Below are positions 35,501 through 47,397 of a stretch of 64,000 nt of DNA, in pieces. The position numbers were made by a program, and so were the translations under genes. The notes under the pieces were generated by a model. That model had not been told where the DNA came from and ran no database searches. It saw only the letters and a program-made list of their open reading frames with translations. This DNA comes from Artocarpus heterophyllus (Eukaryota; Streptophyta; Magnoliopsida; Rosales; Moraceae): positions 16,018,239 through 16,082,238 of the forward strand of contig CM046330.1 in NCBI GenBank assembly GCA_025403435.1. Direction: 5' to 3'. Every line of letters starts with the position of its first letter. Position 1 is the first letter of the stretch.

Positions 35501-35800
35501 TTAACGTGTCATGTTCATGGTTGTTAGAATTAGTTATAATTCTGTTAGTTAATCACAGCAAGTTGTATTACAAATGGGCTTGTGTCAAAGATTGATAGGT
35601 TCAACAGAGGAATTAGTTAAATCACAATTAGATTACTAACTGAGTATTTATACATGTTGTATCAGAGATTCTTTCAATCACAGAAAACTCTCTTCTCTTT
35701 AGTTTTTTTTTCAAAACACATAATCCCAAACTTCTTAAAACTCTCTCTCTAAATCCTCAAAAATACGTTTGTTTCTTCCTAGTCAAAGAGCCCATGTTTG
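35480..35800 (+). mobile_element. Probable 3' LTR remnant of the preceding Copia fragment
   Basis: Follows the purine tract. It has LTR-like starts TGTCAAGGG (about 35478) or TGTTAGAATTAG (35521) and a TATA-like TATTTATAC near 35645. No second copy or target duplication is visible, so its limits are uncertain. Confidence 0.4.
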
Positions 35801-35920
35801 TTTCATTAATTGATCTTTCTATAACAATGAACTTAGTTAGGATTATCATCAGCATTGCTCTCTAGACAGACAGAAATAGCTATCTACAAAGAATGGCAAG
35901 CATTTATGATCAATTTCAAA

Positions 35921-36741
35921 TAGGGGTGAACAGCGGGCGGTTTGACGGTTTTTGAACGGGTGCGGTACGGTTTTTTTGGACGGTGGGTTGACGATTAACC
36001 AACCCGCAAACCGCCCATCACATGGCGGGTGGTTTCGGTTTGGTTTTGGGTGGTTGCGGACGGGTGCGGGCAGGTTGAGGCGGTTTAGACCTATGTTATT
36101 GTCCAATGTAATTTTTTGGACTTTTTTTTAAAAAGTGAAGAAAATTTGTAGAAAATATAAGATGATAATACATAAAGCATTCCCAACAACAAGTAAGTTT
36201 GACGCCTAAAGACAGTGACCATATTCAAAAGTATAAATTAAGAAACATAATCATTCACTGCAACAAGAAACATCAACTACAGATGAAGTGATGAACAAAG
36301 TCAAGAGTTCATAAAGATCAAAGCCTAATCACTAGGTTTGAAAATAATAGAATGCTACAAATGAAATGATGAACAAGGTCAAGTGTTCTTTTTCTTTTTA
36401 GGGCCTTTTTCTACTAACTTACTTGATTTGAATTTTGATCACTTCACAAAATAATAGGAGAATTTCCAGTTTTTAATATGTCAAGAGGCAGCGGAGCCCG
36501 TGCTTGGAGTGTTGTATTATGCAATCATCTCTAAAATAAGAACAAAATTAAATAAATGATAAGTTTTTTTTTTAAAATATATAGGCGGACGGGTTTGTGT
36601 TGAACCCGCCTTCAAAAACTTAAAATCAAACCCGCCCACCTGAATATATTGTTGGGCGGGTTCAACTCATCCTATTGCTAACGTAAACCCGCTTTTTCGA
36701 GATGGACAGGTGCAGGCGTGGGTGGTTTTTGTACAGCTCTA
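35921..36741. mobile_element. hAT-like non-autonomous element, copy 2
   Basis: An 821-bp element homologous to the one at 26.1-26.9 kb. Its ends TAGGGGTGAACAGC and TGTACAGCTCTA are imperfect inverted repeats. The flanking octamers ATTTCAAA / ATCCCAAA differ at two positions. The open frame on the minus strand (35849-36106) is a by-product of the CGGCGG-rich ends. Confidence 0.8.
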
Positions 36742-36749
36742 ATCCCAAA

Positions 36750-37888
36750 GATAGGATTAACTTCTGTCCCCTTTTCATAAGGAGATTAGGTATCCCTAAT
36801 CAAACTCAACAATCCTTAAAAAAAAAAAAAACAAAAATAGATTCTGACAAAACTGCCATGGCCACAAAAAAAAAAACAAAATTTCTGAGGCATAAGAGCT
36901 CTTACGCCTACAAAAGCGAAGCCTTTTGCTCCAGAGGAGACCGATCTTCCCCCAATGGCCACAGTTTTATCCAACTTCCTAATCTACAGTCACTATGTCA
37001 CTCGCCGACACCGGCGGTCTCTCACTCTTGTTGGCTGCAAGGAGTGAAATATGGGCCCAAAATCATTATCAACCCAAACGGGAAACCTGAATCGGTCGTG
37101 AGGGTTATCGGCTGGTTTGGTCTTGCTTTTGCAGTGATTATGGCGGATTGGAGTGTTCAAGAACAAGAAGGGAAGATTTTGATGAAAGGGACAAAAAAAA
37201 ATTGAAATTGGGTAAAAGTTTTTTTTTTTTTTTTTAAATATGTTTTTTTGTGCGGATAAACTGTTTTAATTTTTTTTAAAAAAAAAAAAAAATGACTGTA
37301 GCAAAATAAGGAACCGCAGCAGAATGAAAAAAAAAAAAAAACTGAAACCGTTTTGATGTTTAAAAAACTTTTTTTTTATACTAAAAATTATTAAAAAAAA
37401 AGAGTCATTCATCAAAATTTTTTTTTTCCAAAATCATACATCAAAATCTCTCAGAACGTTGAGAAAGCGGGAACTCTCTTTTGCAGAGATTCTCCCGCTC
37501 TTCAATATATAAAACCCAAATTAAATTCCCAACTTGATGAACTCAATGGTCTCAGGCATCCAAAACGCTCAGTCGTTTGTTCCCTTATTTGCACGCTTTT
37601 TTTAATGATTTCAATCTTGACCAACAATCTTTCATCCAACGGCTGAAAGTCCCCTGCCATTTCATTTCCGACAATTCTGTAGGCAGCACGCACGTGAGAC
37701 TTTTTCTTATCATGCAACCCTCATAAATATCGAGACCAAGCGCGTTAAATTTATTAAATTAAACTATCAAAAGTTGACAGACTTCTTCAAATGTAATCAA
37801 GTCAGTGGTTGGCATAACTGCTAAGGTCTCTTTCGGTTTTGATTTGAAAGCAAAAGATGGCAACATTTATGTTTGTTTGCTCCTTCTT

Positions 37889-37919
<31 letters not shown>

Positions 37920-38948
37920 CTGCTCTTGTTGTTGAGCATTAACGGCAACTCCTTTACCATTTCGAAAGAAATATTTTAAATATTTTATTTTCATTACAAA
38001 CTGCTCTTTGATAATGCCACAAATGGCGACTCCTTTTATGTTTCTACATTCATTAACCAGTACACTACAGAGCACCACATTAAACAGTAAGAATACATAA
38101 AGGCTTTTTTTTCAATGGAAAATAAACAAAAATTCCTTTTTTATTTCTTTGAACACGTATACAGTATACTATTGAATGTTCTGGAAGACGACCAAGATAT
38201 GGGCTGTCATGAAGAAAATTGGGACAGCATACTTGAAAGAAACTCAGAATTCAGAACCCCAATGGAAATAAAAATCGTGGGATGTTATTTTTATTTTTAT
38301 TTTTCAATTTATTTGTTTATTCTTGAGAATAAGTATTTTTGCACCATTGATAGAAACATGTGTTTTAGTCTTTACACTAATATTTTAACAATCTGATCTA
38401 CTACGAATATTTACCTTAAAGATTCGTTGATTTATGAATGTTTACATCAAGAATTTGTGACACGGGATAAAAAATTACTTACAAATGAAATGAACATAAC
38501 TGTTAAAAAACTAATCCACGATTAAAACATCATGCTTGTCTGTAGTCAAAAATAAACTGTGTGACTGTAAGAATTTCCTTGTTTCTTACCACAAATGAAA
38601 ATTTTAACTTTAGGGGCATGAGTATGACATAATCACCCCAACAGAATAATTAACTTGAAAGACCAAAACACAACACGTCTTCTTATCTTAAAATAAACAA
38701 AGGAGAGACCAAATCCAAAAGCTCAAAATTCTTGCCTGTGCCCATTTTTCTGCTCAGATTCCGAATAAACAAAAAACACTGAGAGGCAAAATTCAACAAA
38801 ATACAAAAAAGTAAAAAAAGGTAGGAACAATAAAAACACAGTTATACCGGAAAACACAGGAAAATAATAAATAAATAATAAAAACAAAAATAAAAATTAA
38901 AAAAAGTCTCTCCTATTCACAGCACTTTCCTCTTTTCTGGACTATTTT
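36750..38948. other. Intergenic DNA with one unassigned open frame
   Basis: A plus-strand frame (36702-37205) begins inside the hAT-like element. From its inner ATG (about 36858) it could encode about 115 residues, including HSCWLQGVKYGPKIIINPNG and GWFGLAFAVIMADW. I do not recognise it, and its Lys-rich start comes from poly-A. Several A or T homopolymers occur, including 29 T at 37891-37919. Confidence 0.3.
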
Positions 38949-40417
38949 CTACGGCGTGGGATATTCCCGGAAAACCTTCAGAATCGCGGAAAAAGTAACG
39001 ATTCCGACCAAGCAAGAGTCGTCGTCCACCACCCAAACATAGTTGACGCGGTGAGCGATGGCCTGGATCATTACCGCCACCAGTGAGCTCTTCGGATGGC
39101 AAACGATCGCCTCCGCTCTCCTCACCATCCTCGCCGAGTAGCTCGCTGATCGGCTGTACCTCCCGCCCGATCTCGGCAGTGTTGTCGTCGGTGACGCCAA
39201 ACTCGACTCCTCGTCCGACGATGACGAAGATTGGCTCGACAAAACGCTAAACTCCTCCATCATCGCTTCCAGATTTCTCTCCTTCAATCTTCGATTCACA
39301 ACCCTAACCAGATCCTCCGGCGGACCGCCGCCGTCAATGTAGGCCATGAGGTCTCCGGCGGAAAGAGTCGCGATCGCCGCCGCGGCGGTCTCGTCGCAGG
39401 AGGCGAGGGTGAGCGGCGAGATCTCGCCGATCAGGACTCCGTCAGAGTCGACGACAGCGACTGAGGTCTGGTCGGCAAGGGATCGGGAGATGAGGCCGAG
39501 AGCGGCGATCGCCGGTGAGTGGTAGTCGGTGAAGAGGACACCGTCGGTGGTTATGATCCCGAGGGACTCGATCGAGCGGGCGGGGATCGGAGAGAAGAGG
39601 CCGATCGAGCTGAGGAGGAATCGGACCACGTCTTCTTGTGTAAGCCAACAAAATTCTCTTCCGTTATGAACTGTCGTTGTCGATGTTGAGGTTTTTGGCT
39701 GTTGTTTTCTTCTTGTGCTTGCGCTTTGTCTTCTCTTGATTGGTACCACTAGGTTTTGAGCTCCTCGGAGTATCACATCAATGGCTTCCAGTAAGCTGAA
39801 GAAGTAATACCACAAATCAGAAATGAAAAAACAGAGGTTTTTTTTTATTGAAGGAAATGGCAAAATAGAAACGTTGTTAATAAAAATTCCTAAACCTTTT
39901 CACAAGAATGGAATTACTTTTTTTTTTTAAGAGGAAAGTGATGCTTTTCAAGCAAAGCAAGTGAATTCTTTTCAGTAATAAAGCAAAACCCATGTGTAGA
40001 ATCATATCAAGAAGCGTTAAAATCCAAAAGTTGGCACTTGGGACTTAAATCAGTATACCTAGACGATGGTTCTAAATGAGCCACGAGGGCAGGGATTTTA
40101 GGCAAGAGATCAGAGACAGGCGTGCTCAAGGCAGTAGAAGGGGACATAAGGTTGTCGTCCCTGCAGAGATAGCATATCACATCAACCATGCCCACCTTGC
40201 CAACGCACCGGCAGTACCACTCACCGGCCGTAGCGGAGTCGGATTCCGGCGAGGGGTGGTAGTGATGGTGGCAGTCCCATACGCTGAGGAAAGCGTCGTC
40301 AGAGGTCTTGAGAGCCGCCAACACGTCGGCGACGGTAGAGGAAACTGGGAGGGACCTCAGCGCCGGCTTGGCGAGGCAGAGGTCGGATATCTCATGTGCC
40401 AACAAGCTCACTGCCAT
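38949..40417 (-). CDS. CBSX5: CBS-domain protein, CBSX5-like, complete two-exon gene
   Basis: Exon 1 is 40417-40059, with start MAVSLLAHEISDLCL. Exon 2 is 39795-38949, ending KVFREYPTP and TAG. The intron is GT-AG (40058-39796) and splits a Ser codon (AG|C). The product is 401 aa, close to the roughly 390 aa of Arabidopsis CBSX5. CBS motifs are seen at about 20-85 (TVADVLAALKTSDDAFLSVWD ... GKVGMVDVICYL), about 120-140 (LLEAIDVILRGAQNLVVPI) and at the end (SSLVAVMIQAIAHRVNYVWV ... LVGIVTFSAILKVF). A Ser/acidic linker (SSQSSSSSDEESS) sits before the last pair. CBS pairs usually sense adenine nucleotides. Plants use CBSX proteins in redox control (shown for CBSX1/2), but the role of CBSX5 is not known to me. 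Dead copies of exon 1 lie at 55.8-57.1 kb. Confidence 0.93.
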
Positions 40418-41090
40418 GCAAATGAAGAGAAAAGGAGGGAAGAAAGATGGGCACTGAGGTGAGGAAAATAGTGTGTTGAGAGAAGAGGAAGAACAAGAAG
40501 AAGAAGAAAATGAGGAGAGGTGGTGATTTTTTTTTTTTTTGAAAGAACAGAGGTGGTGGTGGTACTTGGCAGCGACAATTAGGCTTTTATAGAACTTGTG
40601 TTGTTTATAAGGAGGGACGTTACCTGAGAGAAGGGAGAGGAAATTTGGGGGAGTGCGGTATGGGTACCAATATCGTGATGGTCCATACTTTTTTTTTTTT
40701 AATGAATTTGATTTTTTTTTCCTTTGCATTACAGGTCATCGAGTTGTCTGAGATTGGGTTCCACTTTTCACTGGATAAAGATTTCGGGTTTAATTACTGG
40801 TAGGTAAGATTTTGGGATTTTGAAACCAAATGGTGTTTTTCCTGGGAAAAAGCTCAAGACCTTAAGAAAAAGGCAGCATTATTATACATCCTGATTAGGC
40901 TGTGACCCGACCCTCTCAGTGGGGTGGGCCCCACCCCAATGGGTCTTATAGTGGGACCCACCGGGTGGGGCCCACTTCATTGAGAGGGCCGGGCCATAGC
41001 CCGGTGGGAAAAAAAAAAGTTTTCCTTAAGGAAAAACAGTGAACTACCGGTAGGATTTTTGGAACCATTACCTCAAAATGTTCTAGGTCA
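40418..41090. other. Upstream region of the CBSX5-like gene
   Basis: Probable 5' UTR and promoter on the minus strand. It is purine-rich next to the start (GAAGAA repeats at 40.48-40.51 kb), with a GC-rich inverted repeat at 40.9-41.0 kb. Confidence 0.5.
40906..40993. repeat. GC-rich inverted repeat upstream of CBSX5-like gene
   Basis: Left arm 40906-40946 (CCCGACCCTCTCAGTGGGGT...) pairs imperfectly with right arm about 40953-40993 (...CATTGAGAGGGCCGGG). Outside it, CCTTAAGAAAAAGGC (40859) and TTTTCCTTAAGG (41020) also pair, so the unit may be a MITE of about 180 bp. Confidence 0.75.
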
Positions 41091-41532
41091 GTTTATTTAT
41101 TTTTTAATGTTATTAACACTAATAGCTTTTAAACTATAAGTTTCTTTTATTTTGTCTTATGAACTTTAAAAATCACCAATTTATTTTTTTAATTTTTAAA
41201 ACTCCTCACTTTGCACTTTGAATTTTAAAAATCACCATTTTGTCGTTATTTTAAAGCTCTTTATTTTGTCTCATATTTTTCGATTTTTTGTTCAAATAGA
41301 TAGAATTAAGACTACATGAATCACACATGGGCCATTTGTAAGGACAAAAATAAGATTTTATTTTTTTTGGGTTTTGTTTCACGTTTATATTCTCATTTAA
41401 TGTTTTGTTTTATTTGCTCTTATTTAAGAAGACTTTATATGCATATTATTTCTCGATATTGTTCATTGATATCTCCTCATCTTTGATGCGTAACTTATCT
41501 TCTTTAGTATTCAAATTTAGATATTAGCGAAC

Positions 41533-43665
41533 TGTAACGCCCCATAATTTATTTAATATTATTGTAATGAAAAATGATGAATTAGTGTGCCATAATTAAT
41601 GTTTCAACATAAATTTGATTATTTGGTTGAATTTTGAATTTTAGGTTGTTTTGTTAATTTGATCAATTCAAATGATTTCTTATTATTTTAAAATGATATT
41701 TTTAGTTTTAAAACACAACCGCTTGTAAAATATTAAAAATATTCTATTTTACAAAACCGTGGGTGGCATTTGGTTTTCGCGTAGTAAAACTGCCCACCGT
41801 TCCTCTCTATTTATTCTCTCTTTCATTCTCTTCCTCTCACTCTCCCTAATCTCTCACTCTCCTCCTCTCTCCCACCCGTGAGACCCTCTCTCACTCTCTC
41901 TCTCGGTTTCTCCTCTCTCCCTCAATTTCTCTCTCAAATTTTGAATCAAAAGTCGAATCCAAGCTTCGGGTTAGCGAGGAGGAAGATCGGGAACGTGATT
42001 TGGCAACCGAGAACGCGGATTGAAGCTTCGATTCGAGGTTAGTTTTGAAATTTCTAAACCTTTTTCAAAATTTTCAATTTTGTGCATTTTTGAAATTTAA
42101 GTTCGTTTGAACTTAGAAAACTCTTGGTTTGAGTTAAATGAACTTAGAACAACTAGAATCTAAGCTTAGATTGAAGAAAAACAGATTGGATTCAAGATTT
42201 TTCATTTTTCTCCTCATTTTTTCATTTTTAGATTTTTGAGATTTTTGAGTTTAAATCTTGTTTAAATGAGTTCAAAAGTGTTCTAGTATGTTTTTCTATC
42301 ACCTATGAATGTTTTCCATGCCTGAGATTTGAGAAAACAAGTTAAAATCAAGATTTGAATTCTTGGGGATCGAAAACCCGTGGCTAGAATTTTTAGGTTT
42401 TCCCAGTTCGGCAGGCCGAATTCAAGGGATCGGCAGGCCGGACCACACCGTTCAACAGGGCGAACCTGGGGAATGTCCGGTCTACCGGACCTGGTTTCCG
42501 GCAACAGTTCGGCCGGCCGAAGCAAGGAGTCCGGCAGGCTGGCCGGGCATGGGAAATTTTGTGATTTTTCACCCGTTTTCACTGTTTTGAACCTCGATTT
42601 AAATTCCAACATTGTAAAATGATTTTAAAAATACAAATGGCACACTAGGACATCATGAAATGGTTTAGCAACATAGAATGTCTCGAGCTAGATATTGATC
42701 GACTTAGTGTGTATCTAGGATCCTTCGTGGTTTCGCGAAGCTAACGTATAGCGGACTAGGATTATGGTGTGGGGCACCGGCACGAGTATCGAGGTAGGAC
42801 TTCTACCCATTCTTTGGTAGCCTAGTTCCAAAATGATTTGGCCTTGAAAATGGTTTCTATAAAAATGTTTTCAACGGTTGTTTGAAAATGAATTTATCGG
42901 TTATATTTTAATATACCGTGAACTGAAATGAACTTTATAATGAATGTAAATGACAATACTTGGTAATTGGGTGTTGAATAATGATGAAAATAAACATAAG
43001 GGCATGATGCCATATCAGAGATCGGGTCGTGCAGCGATCGACCTTGGGAGCAGGTCCCGAAACCCAGCTGGGCCACTACGGTGGTGATATTCTTATGGTT
43101 TGCCTAGGAAAAGAAAATGATGTTTCTGGTCGACCTAATAAACTGTTTTGGGTAAGAATGGTTTTATTTAAATTTATTTATTTATTCAATGTTTCTTTTA
43201 AGTAATTCATTGAATAATGAGATTTTCCTTTAAATTAAATGATTTAATAAAATATAGTCCTACTGTGCCTTTCGCTCACATTTTTCATTGTTTTTCTTAA
43301 ATTTTCCCCCCTTAGGTGGATTCCCCTTTAGGTTTGGAGAGGACTCAACGGACAGACTCAGGAGCAGTAGAAGGACTAATAGATTTATTTGTAATATTTA
43401 ATCAAGGCATGTAATGTTTTTAACTTTCTTTATGCTTGGACTGTAGTTGTATTATTATCTTGTCAGTACCACGTGTGTGCACAAGTTGTGGGTCAGTGGG
43501 ACTCATACTCGCTATGTTTATTATTTATTTTCATGCAATGGTTTTCTTGAACTTTCACATTTTATTATTTAGTTTAACCCCTAAAACTCTTGATTTGAAT
43601 TAAATTCTTCTTTTAATTAATTTAAATAATCCGCCATGTCACCTCCCGTACTCCTGGGCGTGACA
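41533..43665 (+). mobile_element. 2.1-kb solo LTR with exact 5-bp target duplication
   Basis: Begins TGTAACGCCC and ends GGGCGTGACA (inverted, one mismatch), flanked by CGAAC at 41528-41532 and 43666-43670. No internal retroelement region is present. It is related to the decayed copy at 29.1-31.6 kb. The open frames around 42.3-42.6 kb on both strands come from the GC-rich palindrome cluster, not from genes. Confidence 0.88.
42407..42545. repeat. Cluster of GC-rich dyad modules in the solo LTR
   Basis: Six dyad-like modules: TTCGGCAGGCCGAA (42407-42420), TCGGCAGGCCGGA (42430-42442), GTTC...GAAC (42450-42465), GTCCGGTCTACCGGAC (42475-42490), TTCGGCCGGCCGAA (42508-42521, perfect) and CCGGCAGGCTGG (42531-42542). 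Centre spacings are 22, 22, 25, 32 and 22 bp. Confidence 0.9.
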
Positions 43666-44062
43666 CGAACAATGCTGACTTATTAAATGAGTTACCTATA
43701 AAAAATGAGGAGAAATATTTAAGCAAATTTTTCCTAAATAAGAGTTCAGATAAAGAAACAAAGGCGTCAAGTGAGAGTGTAAACATGACATAAAACTTAG
43801 ATTGATAAAATCTCATTCTTTCCCTCATAGGTGTCCCATTTTGCAAGTCACATGGGCTTAATTCCATCTATTTGAGTGAAAAGTCAGAAAAAGAGACAAA
43901 GTGAGGATGTTTGAAAGTTCAAGAGCAAAATGATGATTTTTAAAATTCATAAAGAAAAGTGAAAGTTTGAAAAGTTCAGAGGGTTAAGCAATGATTTTTA
44001 AAATTTAGGAGGCAAAATGAGAGATTCTAAAATTTAGGGACCATTGTTGTTAATAACCCTTT

Positions 44063-45200
44063 TTTTGAAGTGGGAAACTGTCATTAAAACTAAGGTGAAT
44101 ACAAAATTAGACGTATGTAATTACCCATAATGAAGGATTTTGACTGCATCAAGACAGAGACTGAATTCAAGTATCGAAACTTAAAGGGTAAAAGCCCACT
44201 TGATATATTCAAAGAGCTCATCTAAAACTCAGACTAAAAACCCTTCTAAGTGAGAGTACATACAACAAACTTAAACTAGAATCTAGCCAATATCTAACAA
44301 TCATCTGTCATCAAAATTAGAGGAGACATACTAACTAGAGGAGAGGAATCCACCTCCTTTACTACAAATAAAAATAAAATAACAAACCCAAAAACAAATC
44401 CTAAATACTAACAAAAATAAAAACATAAAAGGAAAGGAAAGCATAGACTAGAGCCTAGCCCGACATCTAAACACCATCCAAAATCAAGAGACGGGGGAGA
44501 TATACTAACTGAAAAAGGGGAATTTACCTCCTTCATTACAAATAAAACAAAACAACAAAATCAAAAACAATATAGAATACAAACAAAAATAAAACATAAA
44601 AGGAAAACTTTGATAAAGAGATGACTCTTGCCACTGTTGTTGCCACTATCGTATCTTCCTCTCTTGCCTGGTTGTGGATTGGACCGATCGTGGGCAAACC
44701 CTCCCTCCCCCAACTGACGGCCTCTTCAAATCCGGCTTTAGAGTCGTTGCTAGATTTGGGCTGTTGTATCCTATACCTTAGACGCCCTTCAGATCCAACT
44801 TACCATCGGTCCTTTCCTCTTTGTCCTGGATGTTTCTTCTTCTCTTTGGCTCCCCCTACCACATATAGATTCTGGCCGTTCTTTTCTCACATCGTTCAAC
44901 GTCTATCTCCTCTGGGTTACTCCTTTCTTGGCTAAAAACAGTCGTTTGCCGTTGAAATTGACTTGTCCCCGCTTGAATTTCGCCGGTTCCTTCCACAACC
45001 ATTTCCTCCTGAGCACGCTGACACAAAATTCCGTTAGCTCCACCGACAGTCAACTTTTGCAAATTGCAGTTCTTTCTCCTTCCCAGTCTCCCTCTACGTC
45101 GACCCCTAACACAACCCACCTCCCCCTCTCATGAGTCTAAGACCCAACAGCCATCCCGGAGGTGGCGTTAGGCTTTGAACCTAGGCAGAGAGGGGGCAAC
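44063..45200. other. Unclassified repeat-like region with a tandem duplication
   Basis: A 172-bp unit (about 44275-44446) is repeated in diverged form at about 44447-44610 (shared words ATACTAACT, CCTCCTTTACTACAAATAAA against CCTCCTTCATTACAAATAAA). The GC-richer part at 44.62-45.14 kb has overlapping open frames on both strands (up to 104 codons) with no domain I recognise. It may be a non-autonomous retroelement. Confidence 0.4.
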
Positions 45201-46737
45201 ACCTCTCAAGCAAGCTTAGACCTCTTTTTTTGAAAACCTTGATCTACGTCAATTTTACCTGACTTAAAAACATGAAAGTTGGATTACATTCATGTATCCT
45301 CTTGTTCTTGTCTCAGTTTCTATTCTTCTAATTGTATTATGTCATATTAATTAAATGCACGTTTGTCACATATACACAATAATTATAAATATAATCTTAC
45401 AGATTTTAACATTTTAATCAAAATTACTAATATTAATTATTATTGTTTTTAATAATCTATAAAAAAATTACTATTGTTTTTAATAATCTATAAAAAAATT
45501 TACATATGGTATTTTTTTTTTACATTTTAACAAAATAATAAAATTACATTGACAACAAATTAATAGGATGTCTTTTTATCTACATTTCTATGAGCAATTT
45601 CTGCTTTTTGTTTCTTTGAGTTCCTAGTTTTCGGATTTGGCTATTTACCTTTCCAAAATATGCTATGCTAAATTCTTTTTTATCATTTTTCTTATTTTAA
45701 TAATATGGTAGTAGAGATTTAAAGCGGGATGAAGTAGGAACTTGGTAAAAACCTAATTGGGATTTTTTTTCCTTTAATGCAAGTCTAGGAAAATAAATTA
45801 ATTATATTTAATTCTGTATGGGAGTAAAAATTTTTAGCTTTCCTCATTGAAAATAATAAACAATGGGGAATGTTTTCGGAATATATTCTCTATAGAGAAA
45901 TAAATTATGGTGGGAAAAAATTATTTACAGGTTAGTTAATGACATATCTACAGTAAAGAAAAAATTTAATGAGTCATGATTTGTTTAGCTATATTTTTTA
46001 ACAATTCATATATTAGTCAAAGAGTGAATTGCATAGTGGAATAATACTCATTAACACGAAAGACAAAAATAAAAAATAAAAACTACTCAAAAGAAAAGGA
46101 AAAGAAAGTATATCAAGAAAAAGTTACGATGTATCAAACGAAGTATAAACCCTGTGGGCCAATCGTATTAAACTAAGTAAAATATAAGTAATTTTGGAAG
46201 ATTGGATTGATTCAAAAGTTGATGGAAGAACAAAACTTTTCCACTTTTATATAAGTTATAAATATTATATTAATTAAACTATCATGTACCTCAATTAAAA
46301 ATCATGTAATTTAAAATAGTTAACTGGTGTAGAATAATATTATTAAAGTACATAAATAAGACAAAAAGGGGGATTGAGCCTATAAAATTAATATGAAAGT
46401 CAATACCAAATACCAAAGTCTAGCATAGTTACAATACATTATGAACCCATAAAAAAAGTTTTATGCATTTTGAACACATATGCAAAGCATTGATATGTAT
46501 CGGTGTTGATCTTTGACCAATCACTATATCAGTACGTCAATCACCTACTAAGATGCCATATTCTATGGGTCCACTCTTTTTATACTTCAATTTACAAAAA
46601 TTTCAACTTTGAAAAAGGATTATTACAAATATCTTTACTACCAAAACATATATATTTTTGATCCGTTGTAAAATGTGATGGAAAATAATAATTATTGTTT
46701 CTGCAAAACTCTAAACCTCATGCACTGTATTATTAGT
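45201..46737. other. AT-rich intergenic DNA, nothing recognised
   Basis: No open frame or repeat of note apart from a short duplicated TTACTATTGTTTTTAATAAT-type word near 45.43-45.49 kb. Confidence 0.4.
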
Positions 46738-46742
46738 ACTAT

Positions 46743-47392
46743 TGTTGATGGTGGAAAATAATTAACTTAATAATGTTTACAAATTACTTACAGTTCTTAC
46801 GGATTAATGTAATAAAAAAAAGGATGAAAATAAAGAGCAGACAAACGTACTTATAGTGGTTCACTCTTTAATGAGCTACGTCCATTATATTTTTTCTTAT
46901 CAAGAGTTTGTAGACAATATACTTAGATTTCCAGAAATAAAAGAATGGAGAATGTTTTTTGATTCAAGGAGAGAGAGAGTTCCTTCTCTTATCTGCCTTC
47001 CTCTCTTCTTCTCTATGTCTCTCTTTTATAAGATGCTACATTATTATTAAAAATGATCAAAATATTGCTAATAGGGCAGGAATCTCCATGTTTTGTACTA
47101 GCCTTTGTGCTTGGTGCTTGTGCACGTGCAGAAAGGGCATCAAATTCTATACTAATGGTCCTAATTTTAGGTGTATTGTCTCGACTGCTGGTCCTGCCCA
47201 TTCTTGTATGTTCTTCTTAGAATGATGGGCGCAATAATGAGCAGAGGATATAAAGCTCGTTTAATTTCGACATCATCCTAAGGCGAGAGGTTAATTGATC
47301 ATCTCAACTTCCACTCTATTTAAGATTAATGGGCTAAGTTGAGCTTTTTATTGATCTCGCCTTCACACCTTGGGTCGTTGAAATCTCCTACA
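46743..47392 (+). mobile_element. Solo LTR with exact 5-bp target duplication
   Basis: A 650-bp unit beginning TGTTGATGG and ending CTCCTACA, flanked by ACTAT (46738-46742 and 47393-47397). Near 46850 it carries CTTATAGTGGTTCAC...GAGCTACGTCC, a diverged version of the block in the 12.3-kb solo LTR, so both derive from related retrotransposon families. It lacks a palindrome array. Confidence 0.8.
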
Positions 47393-47397
47393 ACTAT

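Larger units (their letters stand above)
41107..44062. mobile_element. Foldback element interrupted by a solo LTR
   Basis: The left arm (about 41107-41527) and right arm (about 43671-44062) are long imperfect inverted repeats. Examples are TTATTAACACTAATAG against the reverse complement of ATTGTTGTTAATAA, and CAAATAGATAGAATTAAG against CTTAATTCCATCTATTTG. Pairing continues inward to near the tip (TGATGCGTAACTTA against TAAATGAGTTACCT), where the 2.1-kb solo LTR has inserted. No coding sequence. Confidence 0.8.

Noticed and set aside
36702..37205. 167-codon hypothetical gene
   Set aside because: Its start lies inside the hAT-like element and the Lys-rich run is poly-A; only noted as an unassigned frame.
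42283..42622. Overlapping open frames of 75-109 codons
   Set aside because: They arise from the GC-rich palindrome cluster of the solo LTR and encode no known domain.
44621..45134. Protein-coding gene on either strand
   Set aside because: Overlapping frames in a GC-richer patch, with no domain, no splice pattern and repeat-like flanks.
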